Shown one piece after another: positions 36,199 through 44,491 of a stretch of DNA of 51,561 bases (its first letter is position 1; every line of letters begins with the position of its first letter). The position numbers were made by a program, and so were the translations under genes. The stretch is taken from assembly GCF_000246895.1 (NCBI RefSeq), contig NZ_BAEV01000014.1, positions 1-51,561 on the forward strand, read 5' to 3'. The stretch comes from Clostridium arbusti SL206 (GTDB lineage: Bacteria > Bacillota > Clostridia > Clostridiales > Clostridiaceae). Below the pieces are notes generated by a model, which was given only the letters and a program-made list of their open reading frames with translations, was not told where the DNA came from and ran no database searches.

Positions 36199-37158
36199 CT
36201 ATACATTTTCATCTAGTAGCTTACTCCACGTTACAGTTCCAACAATTCCATCCGAAGTTAGACCATGTTTTGCTTGCCAGTTTTGTACCGATACTTTTGT
36301 GCCATTCCCAAATATTCCATCTGGTGTAATACCCATTCGGTGTTGAATATATCTAGTTGCATATTCATAATGTGGATATGGCACCCCATCTTCCGGTATA
36401 GAATAAATTTCTTCTACTGCCGCTACTGTTTTAGGTCCCCATATTCCATCTTGTGAAAGTCCCATAATACCTTGAAACTCTTTTATAGCTGTTGTAGTTA
36501 GTGGGCCGTTAATACCATCTACAACTAATCCTTTTTTAAGCAAAGTATTTAATTGCTGCTGAATTATCATAACAGTAGGGTCACCATTCTGTTGTATTTG
36601 TGGTGATCCTTCTAAAATAACATTATTACTATCAATTAAAATATCTCTACTGAATAAATTAATATCTGCATTACCTTGTAATCCTGCGACTCTTCCAGTC
36701 CAGGTATATTGTATACCTGCATAACCGTTTGTATCTGCTGGCCTTGTATTAGGTTCTGCAATCCATATCTTGTTTTTAGGAACATTGGATCTATCAGCTA
36801 CATTATGAGCTGCATAAAGTAATAAATTGGCGTTCTGAGCCATGAATTGCGACACAAAACTCATATCTGGATTAGAAACTTCATAATCCAGAACAGGCTT
36901 TAAATCCTGTTGATATTTACCAATAATATTCATAAAGTGAGCATATTCTTCTATAGGGCTATTTCTAGCTGCAAAATGGTAGAATCCAACCTTTAATCCT
37001 TGTGCCTTTGCATTTCTATATTGAGTATCCATCAAAGGATTTACATAGGTCTTCCCTTCTGTAGCCTTAATATAAACTGCTTCAACTCCATCATTTTTAA
37101 CTGCACTCCAGTCTGTAATAATAGTACCACTATATATATCTATTCCTTTCATTACCAT
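36199..37158 (-). CDS. GH25 lysozyme with two peptidoglycan-binding domains
   Basis: A 319-residue muramidase. The GH25 catalytic barrel covers about 1-190 (GIDIYSGTIITDWSAVK, YIKATEGKTY, VGFYHFAA, PVLDYEVSN). Two PG_binding_1 repeats follow (VDGINGPLTTTAIKEFQ and PDGIFGNGTKVSVQNWQ). It cleaves between MurNAc and GlcNAc. There is no signal peptide, so release may need lysis or another route, as with phage-type endolysins. The start at 37158 follows GAGGGGAA; the frame extends six codons further. No phage genes are nearby. Confidence 0.88.
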   Translation of the reverse strand: MVMKGIDIYSGTIITDWSAVKNDGVEAVYIKATEGKTYVNPLMDTQYRNAKAQGLKVGFYHFAARNSPIEEYAHFMNIIGKYQQDLKPVLDYEVSNPDMSFVSQFMAQNANLLLYAAHNVADRSNVPKNKIWIAEPNTRPADTNGYAGIQYTWTGRVAGLQGNADINLFSRDILIDSNNVILEGSPQIQQNGDPTVMIIQQQLNTLLKKGLVVDGINGPLTTTAIKEFQGIMGLSQDGIWGPKTVAAVEEIYSIPEDGVPYPHYEYATRYIQHRMGITPDGIFGNGTKVSVQNWQAKHGLTSDGIVGTVTWSKLLDENV

Positions 37159-37294
37159 ACTAATCATTCCCCTCATATTTAAAAGTTAGTACAAGCATTA
37201 TTATTAGTATATGTAATATCAGATAAATTTGCTCATGGTGCTAGTTAACTACTAATAAGATTTGCAAATATAAAAATTATATATCTAAAGTACT

Positions 37295-37326
37295 AAAAAG
37301 GTACACATATACACGTGTACCTTTTT
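37295..37326. terminator. Bidirectional terminator
   Basis: AAAAAGGTACAC (37295-37306) pairs with GTGTACCTTTTT (37315-37326). It ends the helicase transcript. Confidence 0.85.
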
Positions 37327-37345
37327 ACTATAGTCTCATATTCTA

Positions 37346-38602
37346 TTAACTGCTCTTTTTATTTTTTCTAAAATAACTGCTTTGACGACTCTTCCCAGCA
37401 TATGCTTTCTTTCTAACATCCTTATTTTTCACTGCACTTGAAGTACTTGTAATGGAGCTTAAATTACTTATAATATAAGGGTGATCTTCAACCACTGGTA
37501 TTGACTTTGATATAACCTTTTCAATATCTGTAAGCAATTCTCTTTCTTCAGCATCACAAAATGAAAGTGCAACACCTTCTGCTCCAGCCCTTCCAGTACG
37601 TCCAATTCTATGGACATAGGTTTCCGGTACATCAGGTAAGTCAAAGTTTATTACATGAGATAACTTATCTACATCAATACCCCTTGCAGCTATATCCGTT
37701 GCTACCAAAACTCTTATTTTCTTTTCCTTAAAGTTGCTTAACGCAAGTTGTCTTGCACTTTGTGACTTATTACCATGAATAGCTTGAGCCTCTATTCCAG
37801 CTTTAACAAGATCTCCAGTTATTTTATTTGCACCATGCTTTGTTCTAGAAAATACAAGAACAGATTCAAAGGATTTATCCTTTAGCAAATGAATAAGCAA
37901 AGCCTTCTTATTTCTTTTTTCAACAAAATAAACTTTCTGATTAATGGTATCAATAGTAGATGATACCGGAGTTACTTCTACCTTTATGGGTTTTACAAGA
38001 ATTGAATCCATTAACCTTGAAATTTTATGAGGCATAGTAGCAGAAAATAACATATTCTGCCTATTCTTTGGAAGTTTTGCTATAATTCTTTTTACATCAT
38101 GTCCAAGTCCCATATCAAGCATTCGATCTGCCTCATCAAGCACAAAAAATTCTATATGCTGTAGACTTATATATTTTTGTTGCATTAAATCTAAAAGTCT
38201 ACCAGGTGTTGCAATTAAAATATCTACTCCTGCCTTTAACGCCTCTGTCTGAGGTCTTTGTGAAACTCCACCAAAGATAACAGTATTCTTTAGACCAGTA
38301 TATTTTCCATAGGAGGTAAAGCTTTCTTCAATCTGAATAGCTAATTCTCTAGTTGGTGCTAACACCAAAGCTTTAATAACTATAGGTGCTTTTTCAACTC
38401 TTTTTTTACCATAAAGAAGCTGCAGTGTAGGTATAGCAAAAGCTGCTGTTTTACCGGTACCTGTCTGAGCGCATCCTTCTAAATCATTTCCTTCAAGTAT
38501 AGCTGGAATAGATTGTTCCTGTATAGGCGTAGGACTAGTATACCCTTCGTCTTTTAGAGCTTTCAAAATAGGGTCAATAATATTTAAATTTTCAAATAAC
38601 AT
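37346..38602 (-). CDS. DEAD-box RNA helicase, RhlE-like
   Basis: An ATP-dependent RNA helicase of 418 residues. In order: Q motif (PTPIQEQSIP), Walker A AQTGTGKTAAF, PTRELAIQ, DEAD box VLDEADRMLD, SATMP, and HRIGRTGRAG in the second RecA domain. It ends in a short basic tail (GKSRQSSYFRKNKKSS) typical of RhlE/CshA-type proteins that unwind structured mRNA or rRNA. The cold-shock gene just upstream on the same strand fits a shared low-temperature role, although a terminator lies between them. Confidence 0.92.
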   Translation of the reverse strand: MLFENLNIIDPILKALKDEGYTSPTPIQEQSIPAILEGNDLEGCAQTGTGKTAAFAIPTLQLLYGKKRVEKAPIVIKALVLAPTRELAIQIEESFTSYGKYTGLKNTVIFGGVSQRPQTEALKAGVDILIATPGRLLDLMQQKYISLQHIEFFVLDEADRMLDMGLGHDVKRIIAKLPKNRQNMLFSATMPHKISRLMDSILVKPIKVEVTPVSSTIDTINQKVYFVEKRNKKALLIHLLKDKSFESVLVFSRTKHGANKITGDLVKAGIEAQAIHGNKSQSARQLALSNFKEKKIRVLVATDIAARGIDVDKLSHVINFDLPDVPETYVHRIGRTGRAGAEGVALSFCDAEERELLTDIEKVISKSIPVVEDHPYIISNLSSITSTSSAVKNKDVRKKAYAGKSRQSSYFRKNKKSS

Positions 38603-38723
38603 TTTTCTCCTCTATAAGTGTGGCCAATATTGTACCTTATTGAATCTAATCAAACTGACCGACTTGTTTATTATTTTTACGTATTTTTTATTTTTGTTTT
38701 GTCTTATAATCTAATTATAGGCA

Positions 38724-38763
38724 ACTAAAAAACCCCTCAAATAGACTGACTATTCAAGGGGTT
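38724..38763 (-). terminator. Terminator of the cold-shock gene
   Basis: An AACCCCT/AGGGGTT stem, extended by AATAG/CTATT, has T's on the minus strand. Confidence 0.85.
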
Positions 38764-38777
38764 AAAATACCTGCTAA

Positions 38778-38975
38778 TTAAAGAACAGTGATATTTTCTG
38801 CTTGAGGTCCTTTTGGTCCTTTAACTACGTCATAAGAAACTTTTTGACCTTCTTCAAGTGATTTGTAACCATCTGAATTTATTTGAGAAAAATGTGCAAA
38901 AACATCTTTTTCATCTTCTCCTGTAATAAATCCAAATCCCTTTTCTCCATTAAACCATTTTACTGTACCATTCAT
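38778..38975 (-). CDS. Cold-shock protein
   Basis: A 65-residue OB-fold RNA/DNA chaperone with RNP1 KGFGFI and RNP2 VFAHFS and the closing [10 protein letters not shown]. It melts RNA structures at low temperature and acts broadly on mRNA. CGGAGGT precedes the ATG. A probable promoter at 39123-39151 would give a leader of about 140 nt, the long 5' region usual for temperature-regulated members. Confidence 0.95.
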   Translation of the reverse strand: MNGTVKWFNGEKGFGFITGEDEKDVFAHFSQINSDGYKSLEEGQKVSYDVVKGPKGPQAENITVL

Positions 38976-39122
38976 ATAAATGTATACCTCCGAAATTTTA
39001 TTTTCTTAAACTCATGGCAATAACTCACTAATAAAATCTCGATATCAACATACTATATTATTAAGTACTAATTGAAATATATTTCGTGGTTCATTATTAA
39101 CTATTAATTTAAGTTCTTACTA

Positions 39123-39151
39123 AGAATAACACAGTTTATTATATAAAGCAA
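39123..39151 (-). promoter_or_regulatory. Candidate promoter of the cold-shock gene
   Basis: On the minus strand TTGCTT (39146-39151) and TATTCT (39123-39128) are 17 bp apart, about 150 bp before the start codon. Confidence 0.45.
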
Positions 39152-39333
39152 GTTTTTATTTTCATTAGTTGAAGTAATGATTATATGAAGCAAATACGAA
39201 TATTTAAGAAGAGAAATGAAAATCACATAAATTGAACATAATTATTTTATATTTCTTCCGTATTCTACTGTTATTATTTAAACATACCCCTTATGAACAT
39301 AAATAAAATAAATTGATAAGAAGTTTTTGACTT

Positions 39334-39377
39334 AATAAACCTTTTGTTCCCCCTTAAGGTTTATTTCTTTTTTTGTA
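39334..39377 (+). terminator. Orphan terminator-like hairpin
   Basis: AATAAACCT (39334-39342) pairs with AGGTTTATT (39357-39365), followed by a plus-strand T-run. No plus-strand gene precedes it. The rest of 39152-39533 shows no ORF or other structure. Confidence 0.45.
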
Positions 39378-39533
39378 TGTTCATTGTATTAAATACTGGA
39401 ATATCATATTTATGTACTTCATAATACCGTTTTTCTTCAATTTCATTCTTATCTTAACAATAAAGAAAAAAGTGGGTTCGTTAGTCCTAATGCATCATAT
39501 ACAACAAAATTTTCATTATTTTAAACAAAATTA

Positions 39534-39566
39534 AAAGCCTCATGAGTTTATCATTCATAAGGCTTT
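39534..39566 (-). terminator. Terminator of the tRNA array
   Basis: A 12-bp stem (39534-39545 with 39555-39566, one G-U) lies just beyond the last tRNA gene. Confidence 0.75.
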
Positions 39567-39568
39567 AG

Positions 39569-39645
39569 TGGTGCACCCAGTGAGAGTCGAACTCACGACC
39601 TCCAGATTCGAAGTCTGTAACTCTATCCAACTGAGCTATGGGTGC
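39569..39645 (-). tRNA. tRNA-Arg (TCG)
   Basis: 77 nt with encoded CCA. Anticodon loop CTTCGAA; acceptor GCACCCA/TGGGTGC. Last gene of the array. Confidence 0.93.
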
Positions 39646-39717
39646 ATATCCTATTGAGTTTAATCAAAAAGCAAAACAGATATCAGTTTATTAACAACTG
39701 ATATCTAGCTTATCTTT

Positions 39718-39791
39718 TGGAGCGGGTGAAGGGAATCGAACCCTCGTAATCAGCTTGGAAGGCTGACACTCTACCATTGAGTTACACCCGC
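39718..39791 (-). tRNA. tRNA-Gly (TCC), copy 3
   Basis: 74 nt with CCA. Anticodon loop CTTCCAA; acceptor GCGGGTG/CACCCGC. An 11-bp hairpin (39678-39706) lies in the spacer before tRNA-Arg. Confidence 0.94.
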
Positions 39792-39795
39792 ATAG

Positions 39796-39871
39796 TGGTC
39801 GGGGTGACAGGGATTGAACCTGCGACCTCATGGTCCCAAACCACGCGCGCTCCCATCTGCGCCACACCCCG
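39796..39871 (-). tRNA. tRNA-Pro (TGG), copy 2
   Basis: 76 nt with CCA. Anticodon loop TTTGGGA; acceptor CGGGGTG/CACCCCG. Confidence 0.95.
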
Positions 39872-39880
39872 AAATTAAAA

Positions 39881-39956
39881 TGGTGCGTCTTCAGGGATTC
39901 GAACCCTGGACACCCTGATTAAGAGTCAGGTGCTCTACCAACTGAGCTAAAAACGC
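39881..39956 (-). tRNA. tRNA-Lys (CTT), copy 2
   Basis: 76 nt with CCA. Anticodon loop CTCTTAA. The acceptor stem GCGTTTT/AAGACGC differs from the other Lys (CTT) copy. Confidence 0.94.
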
Positions 39957-39996
39957 ATATTTAAATAATATCTAGACAAAAACATCTTTAATTAAT

Positions 39997-40080
39997 TGGT
40001 GCAGGTGAAGGGACTTGAACCCCCATGCCGTAGGCGCTAGATCCTAAGTCTAGTGCGTCTGCCAATTCCGCCACACCTGC
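39997..40080 (-). tRNA. tRNA-Leu (TAG), copy 2
   Basis: 84 nt with a long variable arm and CCA. Anticodon loop CTTAGGA. Identical to the copy at 40629. Confidence 0.95.
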
Positions 40081-40085
40081 ATCAT

Positions 40086-40161
40086 TGGTGGCTTACCGGG
40101 GAATCGAACCCCGGACAACATGATTAAAAGTCATGTGCTCTACCAACTGAGCTAGTAAACC
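40086..40161 (-). tRNA. tRNA-Lys (TTT), copy 2
   Basis: 76 nt with CCA. Anticodon loop CTTTTAA. Identical to the copy at 40718. Confidence 0.95.
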
Positions 40162-40170
40162 ATATTTAAT

Positions 40171-40245
40171 TGGCTGGGATGGCAGGATTCGAACCTACGA
40201 ATGCAGCAGTCAAAGTGCTGTGTCTTACCGCTTGACGACATCCCA
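40171..40245 (-). tRNA. tRNA-Gln (TTG), copy 2
   Basis: 75 nt with CCA. Anticodon loop CTTTGAC. Identical to the copy at 40803. Confidence 0.95.
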
Positions 40246-40253
40246 ATATTAAG

Positions 40254-40330
40254 TGGGGTGAATAAAGGGACTCGAACCCTCGACAACCAGTACCACAAAC
40301 TGGCGCTCTACCAACTGAACTATATTCACC
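40254..40330 (-). tRNA. tRNA-His (GTG), copy 2
   Basis: 77 nt with CCA. Anticodon loop TTGTGGT; the His-specific extra G pairs with C73. Identical to the copy at 40886. Confidence 0.95.
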
Positions 40331-40333
40331 ATA

Positions 40334-40410
<77 letters not shown>

Positions 40411-40416
40411 ATTTTT

Positions 40417-40490
40417 TGGAGCGGGTGAAGGGAATCGAACCCTCGTAACCAGCTTGGAAGGCTGACACTCTACCATTGAGTTACACCCGC
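40417..40490 (-). tRNA. tRNA-Gly (TCC), copy 2
   Basis: 74 nt with CCA. Anticodon loop CTTCCAA. Differs from the other two copies by one base that makes a G-U pair at the top of the anticodon stem. Confidence 0.94.
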
Positions 40491-40495
40491 ATGTT

Positions 40496-40570
40496 TGGAG
40501 CGGAAGACGAGATTCGAACTCGCGACGTTCACCTTGGCAAGGTGACGCTCTACCACTGAGCCACTCCCGC
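40496..40570 (-). tRNA. tRNA-Gly (GCC)
   Basis: 75 nt with CCA. Anticodon loop TTGCCAA; acceptor GCGGGAG/CTTCCGC. Single copy, at the start of the downstream duplicate block. Confidence 0.95.
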
Positions 40571-40628
40571 AAAACATACTATATAAACAATAACTGTAAT
40601 TCACTTTTTAATAAACAAAATTAAATAT

Positions 40629-40712
40629 TGGTGCAGGTGAAGGGACTTGAACCCCCATGCCGTAGGCGCTAGATCCTAAGTCTAGTGCGTCTGCCAATTC
40701 CGCCACACCTGC
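40629..40712 (-). tRNA. tRNA-Leu (TAG), copy 1
   Basis: 84 nt with a long variable arm and CCA. Anticodon loop CTTAGGA. Confidence 0.95.
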
Positions 40713-40717
40713 ATCAT

Positions 40718-40793
40718 TGGTGGCTTACCGGGGAATCGAACCCCGGACAACATGATTAAAAGTCATGTGCTCTACCAACTGAGCTAGTAAACC
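40718..40793 (-). tRNA. tRNA-Lys (TTT), copy 1
   Basis: 76 nt with CCA. Anticodon loop CTTTTAA. Confidence 0.95.
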
Positions 40794-40802
40794 ATATTTA
40801 AT

Positions 40803-40877
40803 TGGCTGGGATGGCAGGATTCGAACCTACGAATGCAGCAGTCAAAGTGCTGTGTCTTACCGCTTGACGACATCCCA
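40803..40877 (-). tRNA. tRNA-Gln (TTG), copy 1
   Basis: 75 nt with CCA. Anticodon loop CTTTGAC. Confidence 0.95.
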
Positions 40878-40885
40878 ATATTAAG

Positions 40886-40962
40886 TGGGGTGAATAAAGG
40901 GACTCGAACCCTCGACAACCAGTACCACAAACTGGCGCTCTACCAACTGAACTATATTCACC
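40886..40962 (-). tRNA. tRNA-His (GTG), copy 1
   Basis: 77 nt with CCA. Anticodon loop TTGTGGT and the G(-1):C73 pair. Confidence 0.95.
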
Positions 40963-40965
40963 ATA

Positions 40966-41041
40966 TGGTGCGCCTTCAGGGATTCGAACCCTGGGCACCC
41001 TGATTAAGAGTCAGGTGCTCTACCAACTGAGCTAAAAGCGC
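40966..41041 (-). tRNA. tRNA-Lys (CTT), copy 1
   Basis: 76 nt with CCA. Anticodon loop CTCTTAA; acceptor GCGCTTT/AAGGCGC side. It lies between Arg (TCT) and His, a position empty in the other block. Confidence 0.94.
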
Positions 41042-41055
41042 TTATTATTTTTTAA

Positions 41056-41132
<77 letters not shown>

Positions 41133-41137
41133 ATCTT

Positions 41138-41211
41138 TGGAGCGGGTGAAGGGAATCGAACCCTCGTAATCAGCTTGGAAGGCTGACACTCTACCATTGA
41201 GTTACACCCGC
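41138..41211 (-). tRNA. tRNA-Gly (TCC), copy 1
   Basis: 74 nt with CCA. Anticodon loop CTTCCAA. Confidence 0.95.
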
Positions 41212-41215
41212 ATAA

Positions 41216-41291
41216 TGGTCGGGGTGACAGGGATTGAACCTGCGACCTCATGGTCCCAAACCACGCGCGCTCCCATCTGCGCCACACCCCG
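41216..41291 (-). tRNA. tRNA-Pro (TGG), copy 1
   Basis: 76 nt with CCA. Anticodon loop TTTGGGA. First gene of the array, about 60 bp after the promoter. Confidence 0.95.
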
Positions 41292-41355
41292 ACGACTTAA
41301 ATGCCTATTATTGCTTTGTTTTCATTTTGTTTGCCATCGTTTGACGACAAAAATT

Positions 41356-41384
41356 ATTCTACACTAAGATCTCTTATTCGTCAA
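41356..41384 (-). promoter_or_regulatory. Sigma-A promoter of the tRNA array
   Basis: On the minus strand TTGACG (41379-41384) and TAGAAT (41356-41361) are exactly 17 bp apart. No other strong promoter is seen inside the array. Confidence 0.75.
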
Positions 41385-41402
41385 TACTTTTTTTCAATTT
41401 TT

Positions 41403-41873
41403 TTATAATGTTTTTATATTAGCATGTATGTTGCCATCAATAATTTCTATGAAAGCTATACTATTTTGCCCATTTCTTGGCATTGAAACACTACCTGGAT
41501 TAATAAATAATATCCCTTCATCTTCTACAATTTTAGCTACATGAGTATGACCAAATAATACTATATCTGCACCTATTTCAAGTGCCTTGTATTTAAGATT
41601 TACTAAGCTATTTTTCACATTATACTCATGTCCATGAGTAATAAAAAGCTTCTTATTTTCTATTATTTCTATTCTCTCCTTTGGCACTTTATCTGTGTAA
41701 TCACAATTCCCACTAACCTTTATAATCTTTCCCTTATAATACTTTTTTATTTCCTCTACATCTTCTATATTATCCCCTAGATGTATTAGTAGATTACAAT
41801 CTTTTACGTATTCACAAGCTTTTTTTATATATCCATTAATCCTATGAGTATCACTCAATATTCCTATTATCAT
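41403..41873 (-). CDS. YfcE/MJ0936-type metallophosphodiesterase
   Basis: A 156-residue calcineurin-like phosphoesterase with the complete metal-site set: LSDTHR, HLGDN, GNCD, THGH and GHTH. Relatives hydrolyse phosphodiesters with Mn or Ni; the physiological substrate is unclear. In clostridia it commonly follows rph and rdgB, as here. AGGAGA lies 8-9 bases before the ATG, and a mobile element ends 4 bp upstream of that site, filling the gap to rdgB. Confidence 0.92.
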   Translation of the reverse strand: MIIGILSDTHRINGYIKKACEYVKDCNLLIHLGDNIEDVEEIKKYYKGKIIKVSGNCDYTDKVPKERIEIIENKKLFITHGHEYNVKNSLVNLKYKALEIGADIVLFGHTHVAKIVEDEGILFINPGSVSMPRNGQNSIAFIEIIDGNIHANIKTL

Positions 41874-41890
41874 ATAATTATCTCCTATAA

Positions 41891-42047
41891 GGCATATTCA
41901 AATAAATAATTAGTCAGTATGCTAGCCTATTTTGAATCCTACTACGTCAGCAGAACCCTCAGATAGCCCACTATCCTCGGAACCTGCTTCCTTGTTGGAT
42001 TGAAAATATTCGTCGCATCTTTGACTTACTGTTTATTTTCACATGCC
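41891..42047 (-). mobile_element. Non-autonomous element, copy C (157 bp, full length)
   Basis: The ends GGCATATTCAAATAAATA and GTTTATTTTCACATGCC are flanked by TAA on both sides (41888-41890, 42048-42050). It fills the whole rdgB-phosphodiesterase gap and overlaps the rdgB stop codon. Interior substitutions relative to copy B show that it is not a recent duplicate of it. Confidence 0.88.
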
Positions 42048-42641
42048 TAATTCTTCTTTTAGTCTATTCTTTAATAAATTTAAAGCTTTTCCCCTGTGAC
42101 TTATACTGTTTTTTTCTATACTACTCATTTGTGCAAAAGTCTTTTTTAATTTTGGTACATAAAATAGAGGATCATATCCAAATCCATCTTCTCCTATAGC
42201 TTCTTTAATTATTTCTCCTTTTACGCTTCCCTCTACATTAATTTTTCTATTATCGTCTATAATAAGTACTAATGAACATACAAATTTAGCACTTCTTTCC
42301 TCTTCACTTTTATTCTTAAGCATTTCTAACAATTTTTTATTATTTTTTACATCATTGCCATATTCTCCTGCAAATCTTGCAGAAAACACTCCTGGTGCTC
42401 CGTTTAAAGCATCAACCATAAGCCCAGAGTCGTCCGCTAACACCATATATCCCTCTGTCACATCATATACTTCCTTAGCTTTCTTATAGGCGTTCTCTAT
42501 GAAGGTATTTCCATCTTCTACTACATCTATGTCTATATTTAAATCTTTCAAAGATAATACTTTTAAATTAAAATCTTTTAAGATTTCTTTTATTTCCCTT
42601 ATCTTTCCTTTATTGTTGCTTGCCACTATAAGTTTTTTCAT
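42039..42641 (-). CDS. rdgB: XTP/dITP diphosphatase (RdgB/HAM1)
   Basis: House-cleaning NTPase that removes inosine and xanthosine triphosphates. It has 200 residues with the N-terminal [38 protein letters not shown] and SHRGKAL signatures. The start at ATG 42641 follows AGGAGAG and lies inside the end of rph (32-bp overlap), so the two are coupled. The last two codons (Gly, Met) and the TGA stop come from the inserted element; the ancestral C-terminus probably ended differently. Confidence 0.95.
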   Translation of the reverse strand: MKKLIVASNNKGKIREIKEILKDFNLKVLSLKDLNIDIDVVEDGNTFIENAYKKAKEVYDVTEGYMVLADDSGLMVDALNGAPGVFSARFAGEYGNDVKNNKKLLEMLKNKSEEERSAKFVCSLVLIIDDNRKINVEGSVKGEIIKEAIGEDGFGYDPLFYVPKLKKTFAQMSSIEKNSISHRGKALNLLKNRLKEELGM

Positions 42642-43386
42642 TTTTCTCTCCTGTTCCAATCCAAAGCCCATCTGTTTTTAGGCTGCGTTTTTCTATATCA
42701 ATTATCTTATTTATACCCATTTCAGCTAAATCCATTAACTCATTCAAGTCTTTCCTTGAAAAAGGTTTTTCTTCTCCAGTACCCTGTATTTCTACAAATT
42801 CACCATCATCTGTCATTACAAAATTCATGTCAACCTGTGCATTAGAATCCTCTGCATAACATAAATCTAAAAGCTTTTCATTATTTACTATACCAACGCT
42901 TATAGCACTCAAATATTTTCTTATGGGATATATATCAAAGGCTCTTCTCCTATGCAATTTATTCATAGCATCTACCATAGCTATAAAAGCACCAGTAATA
43001 GACGTTGTACGTGTACCTCCATCTGCTTGAATTACGTCACAATCAATCCATAGTGTCTTTTCTCCAAGTGCTTTTAAATCCACCACAGACCTCAAAGTCC
43101 TACCTATAAGCCTTTGTATTTCCATAGACCTGCCATCTATCTTTCCCTTTGTTATATCCCTTATTTTACGTACCTGAGTGGCTCTAGGCAACATATTGTA
43201 TTCACAGGTAATCCACCCTTCCCCTTTACCTCTTAAAAATATAGGTACTTTATCCTCAATAGATACATTACATATAATTTTAGTATCTCCTAATTCAATA
43301 TAAACTGAACCTTCAGCATATTTAGTATAATTTCTTATTACATTAACATGTCTTATCTGATCAAATTTTCTTCCGTCAAATCGCAT
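42610..43386 (-). CDS. rph: Ribonuclease PH
   Basis: Phosphorolytic 3'-5' exoribonuclease that trims tRNA 3' ends. The 258 residues show [11 protein letters not shown] at the N-terminus, the phosphate-site region [17 protein letters not shown] and the catalytic [14 protein letters not shown]. Its C-terminus is a little long (to KTYSGKQQ) and overlaps rdgB. It lies near a large tRNA array, though every tRNA gene here already encodes CCA. Confidence 0.95.
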   Translation of the reverse strand: MRFDGRKFDQIRHVNVIRNYTKYAEGSVYIELGDTKIICNVSIEDKVPIFLRGKGEGWITCEYNMLPRATQVRKIRDITKGKIDGRSMEIQRLIGRTLRSVVDLKALGEKTLWIDCDVIQADGGTRTTSITGAFIAMVDAMNKLHRRRAFDIYPIRKYLSAISVGIVNNEKLLDLCYAEDSNAQVDMNFVMTDDGEFVEIQGTGEEKPFSRKDLNELMDLAEMGINKIIDIEKRSLKTDGLWIGTGEKNEKTYSGKQQ

Positions 43387-43418
43387 GGAATCCTCCTAAA
43401 ATTTAATGTTATGTAGCT

Positions 43419-44399
43419 TTATTTTATGATTTTAAATAATTCATCACTGCCTGGTGGTATAACTTCCTCTTCCATATCATCTTTTACAATTATGGATTTT
43501 TCATTAGTAATATTTCCAATTATTGTAGCTTGTATATTGTTTTCTTTAAGCTTATTTATAACTTTATTTCCATCTCTACAAGTTATAAGCATACTACCTG
43601 AAGATATAAATCTTAGAGGATCTATTTTAAATTCACTGCAAACCTTTTTAGTAACTTCACTTATAGGCATAGCATTATAGTTTACTCTAAACCCACACCC
43701 ACTAGCACTAGACACTTCCCAAAGAGCACCTAAAACTCCTCCTTCAGTTATATCGTGCATACTATTAACTCCTAGTTCTCCACATACCTTTCCTTCATTT
43801 ACTACACTTATATTGTTTATATAGCCTCTTGCTTCTAATATTTCTTCTTTACTAAGTAATTTACTAAGTTTTTCGAATCTATCATTTATGGCTATAAAAG
43901 TACCCTCCATACATAGCTTTTTTGTGACTATTATATCATCACCAGCTTTAGCATTAGCTGTTGAAACAGAAGAATTCTTTCTTCCCTTTCCTATGGCAGT
44001 ACAGGAAACTATCATTCTATTTACTGCATTAGTTACCTCTGTATGACCTCCTAATATTTCTACATTTAGCTTCTTACATTCTTCACTTATTTCCTGCATA
44101 ACATTTTTTATATCAGTGAGAGTAGAACTCTCAGGAGCCATTATAGTTACGAGTATTCCTAAAGGTTCCACTCCACAAGAAGCAATGTCATTACAATTAA
44201 TATGAACTGCCAATCTTCCCATACCATTCTCAGAACCAGTTATAGGATCAGTAGATACCACGCATTCAAAATCACCAAATTCTATAACACTGCAATCCTC
44301 TCCAATGCCGCCTCTAATTCTTACATCATGCCTTTTTATTCCTCTGTTATTATCAATTATTTTTTCCAATTCAAAAGAATCGAGTTTTCCAACCTTCAT
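43419..44399 (-). CDS. AIR synthase-related protein (HypE/ThiL-like fold)
   Basis: A 326-residue member of the PurM/HypE/ThiL/SelD ATP-binding superfamily. It shows IGEDCSVIEFGD near residue 32, ILGGHTEVTNAV and HDITEGGVLGALWE. It lacks the C-terminal PRIC cysteine motif of HypE, so it is not the NiFe-hydrogenase maturase, and no hyp genes are near. The substrate is unknown. It sits 32 bp upstream of rph on the same strand and may be co-transcribed with it. Confidence 0.8.
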   Translation of the reverse strand: MKVGKLDSFELEKIIDNNRGIKRHDVRIRGGIGEDCSVIEFGDFECVVSTDPITGSENGMGRLAVHINCNDIASCGVEPLGILVTIMAPESSTLTDIKNVMQEISEECKKLNVEILGGHTEVTNAVNRMIVSCTAIGKGRKNSSVSTANAKAGDDIIVTKKLCMEGTFIAINDRFEKLSKLLSKEEILEARGYINNISVVNEGKVCGELGVNSMHDITEGGVLGALWEVSSASGCGFRVNYNAMPISEVTKKVCSEFKIDPLRFISSGSMLITCRDGNKVINKLKENNIQATIIGNITNEKSIIVKDDMEEEVIPPGSDELFKIIK

Positions 44400-44491
44400 A
44401 AAAATCTTCCTTTCTAAAACTAATTATATACACAATTATTTCTATAACTTCATATAATGCTATATAGGATTACTTTTAGGCGGTGTTTATT

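Noticed and set aside
36199-37158. Prophage endolysin as a sign of a prophage
   Set aside because: No holin, tail, integrase or attachment site is found around the GH25 gene, so it is treated as a chromosomal lysozyme.
43419-44399. HypE hydrogenase maturation protein
   Set aside because: The C-terminal PRIC motif with the essential cysteine is missing, no other hyp genes are near, and the hydrogenase here is [FeFe], which does not need HypE.
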